Below are positions 1 through 6,501 of a DNA stretch of 6,554 nt, one piece after another. Position numbers and translations under genes: made by a program. The stretch spans positions 1-6,554 of the forward strand of contig CAMWNQ010000095.1 of NCBI GenBank assembly GCA_947175655.1, written 5' to 3'. Position 1 is the first letter of the stretch. Each line of letters begins with the position of its first letter. A model generated the notes under the pieces. It did no database searches and was not told where the DNA came from. It saw only the letters and a list, made by a program, of their open reading frames with translations. This stretch comes from an uncultured Clostridia bacterium. GTDB taxonomy: Bacteria; Bacillota; Clostridia; Oscillospirales; Ruminococcaceae.

Positions 1-26
1 CAAGCATACAAAACGTAAAAAAAGGG

Positions 27-55
27 TTGACAAATTGAAAAAGTAGTGATATAAT
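27..55 (+). promoter_or_regulatory. Perfect-consensus sigma-A promoter of the tRNA-Lys gene
   Basis: The -35 hexamer TTGACA (27-32) and the -10 hexamer TATAAT (50-55) both match the housekeeping consensus at all six positions and are separated by the optimal 17 bases. A TG at 47-48, one base before the -10, adds an extended -10 element. Transcription should start at about 61-63, giving a leader of roughly 42 bases before the tRNA. A promoter this strong fits a stable RNA gene. The 26 bases upstream of it are A-rich and show nothing else recognisable. Confidence 0.93.
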
Positions 56-104
56 ATATTATGTTGTGAGGGACACGAAGAGAAACAACAAAAACAAAAT
101 AAAT

Positions 105-177
105 GAGACACTAGCTCAGCTGGCAGAGCATACGCCTTTTAAGCGTAGGGTCGAGGGTTCAAATCCCTCGTGTCTCA
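105..177 (+). tRNA. trnK: tRNA-Lys (anticodon TTT)
   Basis: The full cloverleaf can be folded by eye. The acceptor stem GAGACAC (105-111) pairs perfectly with GTGTCTC (170-176), followed by discriminator A177. The D stem is GCTC (114-117) with GAGC (126-129). The anticodon stem TACGC (131-135) pairs with GCGTA (143-147) around the loop CTTTTAA, which places TTT at 138-140 and reads lysine codons AAA/AAG. The T stem GAGGG (153-157) pairs with CCCTC (165-169) around TTCAAAT. The 3' CCA is not encoded (the genome reads CTA after A177), so it must be added by tRNA nucleotidyltransferase. The gene is a single-tRNA unit with its own promoter and terminator, and it converges on the GGDEF-EAL gene. 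Confidence 0.97.
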
Positions 178-182
178 CTAAG

Positions 183-215
183 ATACTTACTGATACGGTC
201 AGTAAGTATTTTTTT
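183..215 (+). terminator. Intrinsic terminator of the tRNA-Lys unit
   Basis: An 11-bp perfect stem, ATACTTACTGA (183-193) with TCAGTAAGTAT (199-209), closes a five-base loop (TACGG). It is followed at once by a run of T to position 215. The hairpin lies five bases after the tRNA discriminator base and is a classical rho-independent terminator. Confidence 0.93.
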
Positions 216-238
216 ATTTATCAGTATTTTTATATAAT

Positions 239-285
239 AAAAATTTCAGGGGATATTAAATTTTAATATCCCCTATTTTTATTTT
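239..285. terminator. Bidirectional terminator between the convergent tRNA and GGDEF-EAL units
   Basis: An 11-bp perfect inverted repeat, AGGGGATATTA (248-258) with TAATATCCCCT (264-274), has a five-base loop. Downstream on the + strand is a T-rich run (276-285). On the - strand, A243-A239 gives five U after a short GAAA spacer. The hairpin lies 16 bases beyond the stop codon of the 1032-residue gene, so it most likely ends that operon. It would also act as a second stop for + strand read-through from the tRNA. The - strand U-tract is the weaker of the two. Confidence 0.8.
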
Positions 286-290
286 ATAAA

Positions 291-3200
291 TTATAAGCTT
301 TTGTTAATTATCTTTATTTCTTCAATAACTTTTTCTTCAACTGGCAAAGGTTCAAACAAAGGTCTATTGAGATAATACCCCTGAAGCAAATCAACACCAC
401 ATTCTATAACTGTACGCATTTCATTATAAGTTTCAACACCTTCAGCCAAGACAAGAATGTTTTTAGTTTTTGCAATCTGAACGAGATTACTTATAATGCT
501 CATACGACTTATATCTCTGTCACAACCACTTATAATTGAACGGTCTATTTTTATAAGATTAGGATTTATTGTTATCAAAGCATATTCACTATTATAACCG
601 CTTCCAAAATCATCAAGAGCCATCATAGCATTCCACTTTTTAGCAATCTTCTGCTTTTCAATAATGTATTCATCATTTGCCTTATCACTTTCAAGAACTT
701 CAAGAACTATATTGTTAAGATACATATGATATTCATTCTCAAGAAAAATAATATCGTTTTCATTAATAATACAATTTGAAAGAGAATTTATAAATATTTT
801 GGAATCTGAATTAATATTCCCTTTTTCAATTTGTTCATGATAGCTTTTAAGACTTAAAGTCCATGTAAGACGTTCAATTTCATAAAGCTTTGCACTGGTT
901 CTTGCTATTCTTATAAACTCCAAAGGCGATTTAAGGACATCAGATTGCGGACGCATAAGTGCTTCATATCCATATACTTCACCAGTTTTAGCAGATATAA
1001 TACTCTGGAAAGTATACTTGATTTTCTGTTCATCAATAATTTTGTTCATTTCCTCTATTCCGGTTATAAGTATAGAGTCTTTACTATAGGATGAAACATC
1101 AAATTCCGCAATATTTCCTTTAGTTGAATGCTTGATTGTATACATTGCAAAATCTGCATACTTAATAAGAAGCTCATAGGAACGCGAATCATCAGGATAC
1201 CATGATATACCACCACTTGCCCTGATTTTATAATGAGTACCATCGGCAAGAATACAATAACTTTCACGGAGAACTTCTTTTACTTGATTTATAATATTTC
1301 TTATTTCATCTTTTGAATCAAAGCCACTCAGAAATACATTAAATTCATCACCGGACATTCTTGCAACAACTCCGCCATAATCCCTGAACTTTTTGAATAC
1401 ATTGGCAGCTGTTTTAATATAGTCATCGCCAAAATCGTGACCATAAGTATCATTTACATATTTAAGATTATCCAAATCAAGCATAACAAATGCTGATATT
1501 TTAAGTGCTTTAGTATTACTGAACATTTCATCAATTTTATTATAATATGCACGTCTATTAAGCAACCCGGTAGTAATATCATAGTCACGCTCATATTCAA
1601 TTTTCTTTTTCTCGATGACAGTTTTTGTTATATCCTGAACAAGACCTAAAACGTTGGTCTTATCTCTTGTGAGATTAAATTTAAACCATCTTGCAGTTTT
1701 ATTTATGGTATTAGTATGAAAGACCTCAATGCTGATATTTTCATTTACTAAATATTCACTTTTATCGTTGAAAATTTCATTTGAACATACAATATGCTCT
1801 TTATCAACAGTACCTATAAATTTCTCAAATTCTTTAAAAGTTACTGTTATATCCTGAGGAACAACATTTTCAAGTCTGAAAAGCTTTATAAGACTTTCTC
1901 CTACAAATACACTATTATCAGTACGGTCATACATAAAAACGCCTATGCCTATATCAACCATACTTATTATCTTTGATACTCGTGAGGCCTGTTCCCTGAC
2001 ATTAATCTGAAGCTTTTTAATAGCATCAGCAAGCTGGTCTATTTCGTTTATTCCAGATGAACTGAAATCAACAATTTCATCTTGTTTTTTATCAAATCTG
2101 GAAGTTTTATTCATTCTTTTATTAAGTGTTGATATCATTCTTGTAACAGGCTTTGTGATTTTTCTGTTAATGAAAACTGAAAACAGCATACAGAATCCCA
2201 AAGATATGAAAGAAGATATTATAAACAACTGAATAAGAGAAGTATAGATATTTAAAATTTTAGCCTTGTCAGCAATAGATACCAATGCCCATTTTTCGCT
2301 TTTATAGGGTGAACCCGAATTATATATATTCATCTCCTGAATATTCCCTATAGATTCAATGTCATTGTCAGGATTGAAATCATATATATTTCCTTTTAAT
2401 TTGCCATTCTGACTTATAATCGTATTACTGTTTACAAGTTTTACAAAAGCAGGCCCTGAATGAAGCATTATAGAAAATTCTCCATCGTTATCCATATCAT
2501 TTGCAAGAATATAACTGGCACTTTCATTAAAAAAATCATTTGCCGGTATATTGCGAAGTATATTTTTTTCCATAAATCCTATTCCGATAACACCATATAT
2601 CTCACCGCTTTCAAGACGTAAAGGAATGGTATATTTCATACTTTGCTGTGCAGAATTTGAAATTTTTGAAAAACCCGTCCAGTGGCCCAGATTAAAAAGT
2701 GAAAGTTCATCTTTACCCTTAGCAGTTTCTATTGTATCAAAATAAAACCCGAAATTGTTATCCTCATTGTCAGTCATATTAATATGTAAAGACCATTCAT
2801 AATCAAGAGCAAGGCCAAGATTATGGGCTATTTCTGAATTTCCCATTTCCATAAAAATATCCTGATTATCAACTACACTGTTTTCAGTAACATCAGTATC
2901 TCTCAAATAGATTCCAGCTTTTTTTACTGAACTATTATCATCATCATAATAAAGATTTCCAGTATCAAGAATAATAAAAGCATCATTAACCATATTTCTT
3001 CTTAGAAGATATATAAGAGATTCGGCAGAATCAAATAAAATCTGTTTGCTTATTTCCTTATCAGTGCTGATACTATCAATAGTTTTATTTTTATCTTCAA
3101 GAATTTTTTCAGTAATATCATTTACTTCAAGTGCCGTTTCATAAACAAGACCGGTCTTCTGATTAAACATATTTTCAACATAATTTTTTCTGTTTACTGT

Positions 3201-3389
3201 TTTTTCAACAAGAGTGCTGTATGCATAATTTTTTATATATGAAAATTCTCCGCCAAGCATAAGAACTGCTAAAAAAGTCAGAAGCTGAAGAAATGCAAGA
3301 AATATCATCGGCAAAAATATCTTAAAGGAAAAAGGTGAACTCTTTTTATTATTTAATTTCTTTGACGCAGATTTTGAAGAATATTTCAT
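291..3389 (-). CDS. Transmembrane sensor with HAMP-PAS-GGDEF-EAL domains (cyclic-di-GMP turnover)
   Basis: This is a 1032-residue inner-membrane protein predicted to make and/or break cyclic-di-GMP. Order: basic cytoplasmic tail 1-21; TM1 about 22-46; extracytoplasmic region about 47-381, probably a double Cache fold; TM2 about 382-407; HAMP about 408-462; PAS about 472-590; GGDEF about 600-765; EAL about 775-1020. The cyclase has metal Asp638, the NDTYGH segment and signature SGDEF (679-683). The inhibitory RxxD site is absent (DYGG at 670-673). The phosphodiesterase retains its catalytic set: EALMR (Glu809), Asn868, Glu897, DDFGSG (Asp926/927), Lys947, Glu983 and Glu986 in AEGVE, and Gln1003 (QGYY). 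Hydrolysis therefore looks competent and synthesis plausible. The ATG has GAGG ten bases upstream and lies 21 bases after the solute-binding protein gene, implying co-transcription. Domain calls are by eye; the Cache assignment is the least certain and the ligand is unknown. Confidence 0.94.
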   Translation of the reverse strand: MKYSSKSASKKLNNKKSSPFSFKIFLPMIFLAFLQLLTFLAVLMLGGEFSYIKNYAYSTLVEKTVNRKNYVENMFNQKTGLVYETALEVNDITEKILEDKNKTIDSISTDKEISKQILFDSAESLIYLLRRNMVNDAFIILDTGNLYYDDDNSSVKKAGIYLRDTDVTENSVVDNQDIFMEMGNSEIAHNLGLALDYEWSLHINMTDNEDNNFGFYFDTIETAKGKDELSLFNLGHWTGFSKISNSAQQSMKYTIPLRLESGEIYGVIGIGFMEKNILRNIPANDFFNESASYILANDMDNDGEFSIMLHSGPAFVKLVNSNTIISQNGKLKGNIYDFNPDNDIESIGNIQEMNIYNSGSPYKSEKWALVSIADKAKILNIYTSLIQLFIISSFISLGFCMLFSVFINRKITKPVTRMISTLNKRMNKTSRFDKKQDEIVDFSSSGINEIDQLADAIKKLQINVREQASRVSKIISMVDIGIGVFMYDRTDNSVFVGESLIKLFRLENVVPQDITVTFKEFEKFIGTVDKEHIVCSNEIFNDKSEYLVNENISIEVFHTNTINKTARWFKFNLTRDKTNVLGLVQDITKTVIEKKKIEYERDYDITTGLLNRRAYYNKIDEMFSNTKALKISAFVMLDLDNLKYVNDTYGHDFGDDYIKTAANVFKKFRDYGGVVARMSGDEFNVFLSGFDSKDEIRNIINQVKEVLRESYCILADGTHYKIRASGGISWYPDDSRSYELLIKYADFAMYTIKHSTKGNIAEFDVSSYSKDSILITGIEEMNKIIDEQKIKYTFQSIISAKTGEVYGYEALMRPQSDVLKSPLEFIRIARTSAKLYEIERLTWTLSLKSYHEQIEKGNINSDSKIFINSLSNCIINENDIIFLENEYHMYLNNIVLEVLESDKANDEYIIEKQKIAKKWNAMMALDDFGSGYNSEYALITINPNLIKIDRSIISGCDRDISRMSIISNLVQIAKTKNILVLAEGVETYNEMRTVIECGVDLLQGYYLNRPLFEPLPVEEKVIEEIKIINKSL

Positions 3390-3410
3390 CTGGTTTATAC
3401 CTCACGGAAT

Positions 3411-4880
3411 TTATTGATTATTCATAATTTTTGCAAGACCGGTCTTAAATTCCTCAAACCATTCAGCGAAGGCATTATCATCAGTATATTCTTTTAAAAC
3501 ATCATCACGATTTTCACCATCAGCAATCCTTTTCATCGCCTCCTGATAATTAGCCGTTGCAGAATCCTGCATAGATGAAGCAAGATAATCTCTTGTTTCA
3601 GATGATTTATCGAATGGAATACTTGTATAAAGTGTATAGCCGTTTATTTCATCTATAGCTGTTTTAATAGCATTCATCATAGTATCATCAACAGGTTTTT
3701 CCATACTTTTGTTTATATCTGAAACTTTGGAGAAATCATTTGCAGATTTTTTAACAGGAAGATATCCTGAATTTATTGAAAATTCAATATTTCTGTTTTC
3801 CTCTGTAAACCATTTCAGGAACACAGAACTTGCATATTCTGTTTTTTCATCAGATTTTATAACTGACATTCCCGCACCCTGCTGAACTATATAAGGGTCA
3901 CAACCTTCAAAATTAGGTACAGGAAGTATAACATTTTCAATAGGATATGAATAATCATCATTGATAGTTACTTCTTCTGGATAGTATACTGCTCCGGTAG
4001 TGGAACATATAAGGGTAATAATAGAACCTATTTTAGCATCATCACTTCTGTAACGACTTGCAGCAGTATAATAGCCCTTTACATAAGGTACATAATAGTT
4101 ATCCCAAAGTTTTCTCATAACATCTTCATCAATATTGACAATAACATCACCGTCTCCTTTGGAAAAAAATTCCACGCCAAGCTGTTTAGCTCCAACACTC
4201 AAATAATTGGCAAGCGAATCACGTCCATAAAAAGCTTTACCATCATTTTTTATATCCGGAGTAAGTGCATCAGTATAATTATAGTATTTTTCGGCAGTCT
4301 CAACAAGTCCTTCAAGAGTTTTAAGGTTATCAAAAGTAACCCCCTCAGAATCAGCAAATTTCTGCCAGTCAGTAAGATTTACCATCATAATTTCGGTACT
4401 TTTTGCAGTAGGGAAAATCTTTATTGAACCATCAGTAAAAAATTTTCCTTCTTCGATATATTCATCAATATATTCATTAATTTCATCTTCAGTCAGATAT
4501 GGATTCAAATCAGCAATCATACCCAATTTATCAATTGTATATGCTGTTTCAGCATATGTTGCAAATATATCCGGTGGGTCTTCTGCTCCGGCATCTTTTT
4601 TAACAGATGCAATTATACTGTCAGATAATTCTGATATGGAATTTTTAGTATAAGATTCAACTAAAATCCCTTTTTCGTGACCAACAGTATTATTGAATTC
4701 ATTTACCATTTTATCAAAATTAGTCTGCTGTACACCATTATAATAATGCCAGATAGTAATAGTTACAGGATCATCTTTATCAAGAAGCTTATCCATACCC
4801 TGTTTTTCGCTACAACCTGTAAAAGAAACTAATGCAAGTACAAAGGAAAGCGATAAATTTAAAAATTTAAGTTTTTTCAT
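3411..4880 (-). CDS. Lipoprotein extracellular solute-binding protein (family 1 type), likely sensory partner
   Basis: A 489-residue precursor. It has a lipoprotein signal peptide (MKK start, hydrophobic 6-20, lipobox FTGC with Cys23), so the mature protein should be lipid-anchored on the outer face of the membrane. The mature part has the ABC-type solute-binding protein family 1 look: VTITIWHYY (39-47) as the first beta strand, the PPDIFATY segment (102-109), and a C-terminal half with QGAGMSVIK (334-342), FLKWFT (354-359) and GYLPVKK (372-378). Family members usually bind sugars or oligosaccharides for import, but no permease or ATPase gene lies beside it. The next gene, 21 bases downstream, is a transmembrane GGDEF-EAL receptor, so a role as ligand-presenting co-receptor is inferred. 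The frame is open to a GTG at 4949, but that stretch holds the promoter. The ATG at 4880 has AGGAG seven bases upstream and gives a proper signal peptide. Ligand not predictable. Confidence 0.93.
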   Translation of the reverse strand: MKKLKFLNLSLSFVLALVSFTGCSEKQGMDKLLDKDDPVTITIWHYYNGVQQTNFDKMVNEFNNTVGHEKGILVESYTKNSISELSDSIIASVKKDAGAEDPPDIFATYAETAYTIDKLGMIADLNPYLTEDEINEYIDEYIEEGKFFTDGSIKIFPTAKSTEIMMVNLTDWQKFADSEGVTFDNLKTLEGLVETAEKYYNYTDALTPDIKNDGKAFYGRDSLANYLSVGAKQLGVEFFSKGDGDVIVNIDEDVMRKLWDNYYVPYVKGYYTAASRYRSDDAKIGSIITLICSTTGAVYYPEEVTINDDYSYPIENVILPVPNFEGCDPYIVQQGAGMSVIKSDEKTEYASSVFLKWFTEENRNIEFSINSGYLPVKKSANDFSKVSDINKSMEKPVDDTMMNAIKTAIDEINGYTLYTSIPFDKSSETRDYLASSMQDSATANYQEAMKRIADGENRDDVLKEYTDDNAFAEWFEEFKTGLAKIMNNQ

Positions 4881-4886
4881 AATAAT

Positions 4887-4892
4887 ACTCCT
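4887..4892 (-). promoter_or_regulatory. Ribosome binding site fixing the solute-binding protein start
   Basis: The - strand reads AGGAGT here, with seven bases between AGGAG and the ATG at 4880-4878. This near-perfect Shine-Dalgarno sequence decides for the 489-residue product over the 512-residue open frame that begins at GTG 4949. Confidence 0.9.
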
Positions 4893-4940
4893 ATAAATGT
4901 TACCTATATATTCAAATATTTCCGCAATTAATTTATATAT

Positions 4941-4969
4941 ATTATACACTATAAAAAGAAAAAATTCAA
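4941..4969 (-). promoter_or_regulatory. Sigma-A promoter of the solute-binding protein / GGDEF-EAL operon
   Basis: On the - strand, TTGAAT (4969-4964) is spaced exactly 17 bases from a perfect TATAAT (4946-4941). The predicted transcription start is near 4934, leaving a leader of about 54 bases that ends in the AGGAG ribosome binding site. The leader is AT-rich with no clear hairpin and is too short to hold a cyclic-di-GMP riboswitch. The rest of the 127-base spacer (4970-5007) is AT-rich and has no convincing terminator for thiD. Confidence 0.8.
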
Positions 4970-5007
4970 GTAATTATTGTAAATAATATTTTTAGCAAAA
5001 TAATAAT

Positions 5008-5793
5008 TTAATTAAATTCTGCACAATGATTCAAAGGGCCATTACCTTTTCCGAGATTTAAACCTGTATTCATAGCGTTTTCCAGATATTTTTTAGAATT
5101 TTTGATACAGGTTTCAAGGGGATATCCCAACGCAAGATTGCAAGCAATAGCCGAAGAAAGAGTGCATCCTGTGCCATGAGTATTATCAGAATTGATAATA
5201 TTGCCATGTATTATAACCTGATTTCCCTGATATATTAAAATATCATCAGCTTTTGAACTTCCATGCCCTCCTTTTAAAAGGATATTCGTTTGAAATCTTT
5301 TATATATATAATTTGCGGAAATAATCGCATCAGAAAAATTATTTATTTTCATATCTGATAAACATTCTGCTTCCGGAATATTTGGAGTAATTAAGGTAGC
5401 AAGTGGAAAAAGTTCATTTATAAGAAATTCTTTTGCATTATCAGAAATAAGAGCATGACCACTTGTAGAAATCATCACAGGGTCAATAACGATATTTTCA
5501 GCATTATAATATTTTAAACGTTCAGATACAGCTAATATATTTTCAGACGTTGAAAGCATGCCAATTTTAATGGCATCAGGACGAATATCTGAAAAAATGC
5601 AGTCAATCTGCTGAGCAGTAAACTCACTTGGAGTATTAAGAATTCCAAAAACTCCAGTAGTGTTCTGAGCAGTTAAAGAAGTAATAACACTCATTGCATA
5701 CATTTTATGTGCAGTAATTGTTTTTATATCTGCCTGAATTCCTGCGCCACCGCTTGAATCTGAACCGGCAATAGTAAGAATTTTTTTCATCAT
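5008..5793 (-). CDS. thiD: Hydroxymethylpyrimidine/phosphomethylpyrimidine kinase
   Basis: ThiD (261 residues from this start) phosphorylates 4-amino-5-hydroxymethyl-2-methylpyrimidine and then its monophosphate with ATP. It delivers HMP-pyrophosphate to ThiE in the cytoplasm. The ribokinase-fold family motifs are all present in order: the substrate loop AGSDSSGGAGIQAD (9-22), TAQNT (41-45), IKIGML (76-81), DPVM (104-107), TPNIPEAE (136-143), KGGHG (174-178) and HGTGC (206-210) with the conserved near-C-terminal cysteine. The length is normal for the family. The frame is open to a TTG at 5802, but the ribosome binding site GAGGG abuts that codon and lies nine bases before the ATG at 5793, so 5793 is chosen; the next ATG, at 5790, is also possible. 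The gene follows thiE with a five-base gap, so the two are translationally coupled or nearly so. PdxK-type pyridoxal kinase is less likely because of the GTGC motif and the thiE partner. Confidence 0.95.
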   Translation of the reverse strand: MMKKILTIAGSDSSGGAGIQADIKTITAHKMYAMSVITSLTAQNTTGVFGILNTPSEFTAQQIDCIFSDIRPDAIKIGMLSTSENILAVSERLKYYNAENIVIDPVMISTSGHALISDNAKEFLINELFPLATLITPNIPEAECLSDMKINNFSDAIISANYIYKRFQTNILLKGGHGSSKADDILIYQGNQVIIHGNIINSDNTHGTGCTLSSAIACNLALGYPLETCIKNSKKYLENAMNTGLNLGKGNGPLNHCAEFN

Positions 5794-5798
5794 AATTT

Positions 5799-6440
5799 TC
5801 AACCCTCAAGCATTTCAAGAGTAATCTTTTTAAGACTATGTGCTGATTCTTTTATATTATCTGAGTTAAAAATTGCCGATATTACAGCTATTCCACTTAT
5901 TCCACTCGATTTAAGTAAACAAATATTGTCGGAATTTATTCCTCCAATAGCAATAACCGGTATGCTTACAGAATTACATATTTTACAAAGATTCTCATAA
6001 CTTAAAGGAATAGTATCTGTTTTTGTGCAAGTATTAAAAACTGCTCCAGAACCAATATAATTTGCACTTTCTTTTTCTGCATTAATTGCCTGCTGGACAG
6101 TACGTGCAGTAGCACCAATAATCTTATTTTCACCTAAAATATTTCTTGCTTCTTGGATACTCATATCGTTCTGTCCAAGATGAACTCCATCAGCACCACT
6201 TTTTAACGCAATTTCAACATTATCATCAATTACAAATGGTATTTTATATCTATTGCATATTTTACGGACTTTAATTGCCTCATCAAGAAAATCATCATAT
6301 TTTAAGTTTTTTTCACGAAGCTGAATAAAAGTAGCTCCTCCGATAATTGCATCTTCAATTTGATTTTCAAGGGTTCTTCCATTCAGCCAAGACCTGTCAG
6401 TAATGGCATACAAAATAAAATTTTCTTTTGATAATTTCAA
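5799..6440 (-). CDS. thiE: Thiamine-phosphate synthase
   Basis: ThiE (213 residues, normal length) couples HMP-pyrophosphate with hydroxyethylthiazole phosphate to give thiamine phosphate in the cytoplasm. The TIM-barrel family motifs appear in order: YAITDR (11-16), QLREK (40-44), IDDNVEIAL (71-79), GADGVHLGQND (82-92), GATART (109-114), GSGAVFNTCTKTD (130-142), IAIGGI (163-168) and GIAVISAIF (183-191). Asp73 and Asp92 correspond to the Mg2+-binding aspartates of Bacillus subtilis ThiE. Residue 72 is Asp where the family usually has Asn. The TxTK phosphate loop and QLREK favour ThiE over the TenI homologue. The start is a TTG: there is no in-frame ATG nearby, and AAGGGGAG lies seven bases upstream. 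The gene begins 29 bases after the T-run of the 5S rRNA terminator and is followed by thiD after five bases. No TPP riboswitch is visible. Confidence 0.95.
   Translation of the reverse strand: MKLSKENFILYAITDRSWLNGRTLENQIEDAIIGGATFIQLREKNLKYDDFLDEAIKVRKICNRYKIPFVIDDNVEIALKSGADGVHLGQNDMSIQEARNILGENKIIGATARTVQQAINAEKESANYIGSGAVFNTCTKTDTIPLSYENLCKICNSVSIPVIAIGGINSDNICLLKSSGISGIAVISAIFNSDNIKESAHSLKKITLEMLEG
5803..5807 (-). promoter_or_regulatory. Ribosome binding site fixing the thiD start
   Basis: GAGGG on the - strand is embedded in the last codons of thiE. It lies nine bases from the ATG at 5793 but touches the TTG at 5802, so it argues against the longer open frame and for the shorter thiD. 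Confidence 0.75.
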
Positions 6441-6447
6441 AATAAAA

Positions 6448-6455
6448 CTCCCCTT
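6448..6455 (-). promoter_or_regulatory. Strong ribosome binding site for the TTG start of thiE
   Basis: The - strand reads AAGGGGAG, seven bases before TTG at 6440-6438. This long purine block compensates for the weak start codon and is the main evidence for that start. Confidence 0.85.
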
Positions 6456-6468
6456 TCAAAAAATATAT

Positions 6469-6499
6469 AAAAAAATCCCTTCTTCAAAAGAAGAAGGGA
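6469..6499 (-). terminator. Intrinsic terminator of the rRNA operon
   Basis: Reading on the - strand, TCCCTTCTTC (6499-6490) pairs with GAAGAAGGGA (6485-6476) around a TTTT loop, a 10-bp perfect stem. It is followed by seven T (6475-6469). The hairpin lies a few bases after the 5S rRNA 3' end, as expected for the end of an rRNA operon. No good promoter is visible between it and thiE. Confidence 0.92.
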
Positions 6500-6501
6500 A
6501 A

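Noticed and set aside
66..266. 66-codon open frame on the + strand
   Set aside because: It starts with GTG in the tRNA leader and runs through the tRNA gene and its terminator; it has no ribosome binding site or recognisable protein character.
1064..2745. Short open frames inside the GGDEF-EAL gene (1064-1267 on -, 1794-1976 and 2551-2745 on +)
   Set aside because: They lie wholly within a strongly supported coding region in other frames and have no family resemblance or convincing start signals.
4881..4940. Possible cyclic-di-GMP riboswitch in the leader of the sensory operon
   Set aside because: The leader from the predicted start is only about 54 AT-rich bases with no matching fold.
5799..5802. 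Four-base overlap of thiE stop and thiD start
   Set aside because: It depends on a TTG start that abuts the GAGGG ribosome binding site; the ATG at 5793 has proper spacing, so the genes are separated by five bases instead.
6441..6500. Possible TPP riboswitch in front of thiE
   Set aside because: The space holds only the 5S terminator and ribosome binding site; none of the conserved thi-box segments (such as CTGAGA) is present, and upstream sequence is 5S rRNA.
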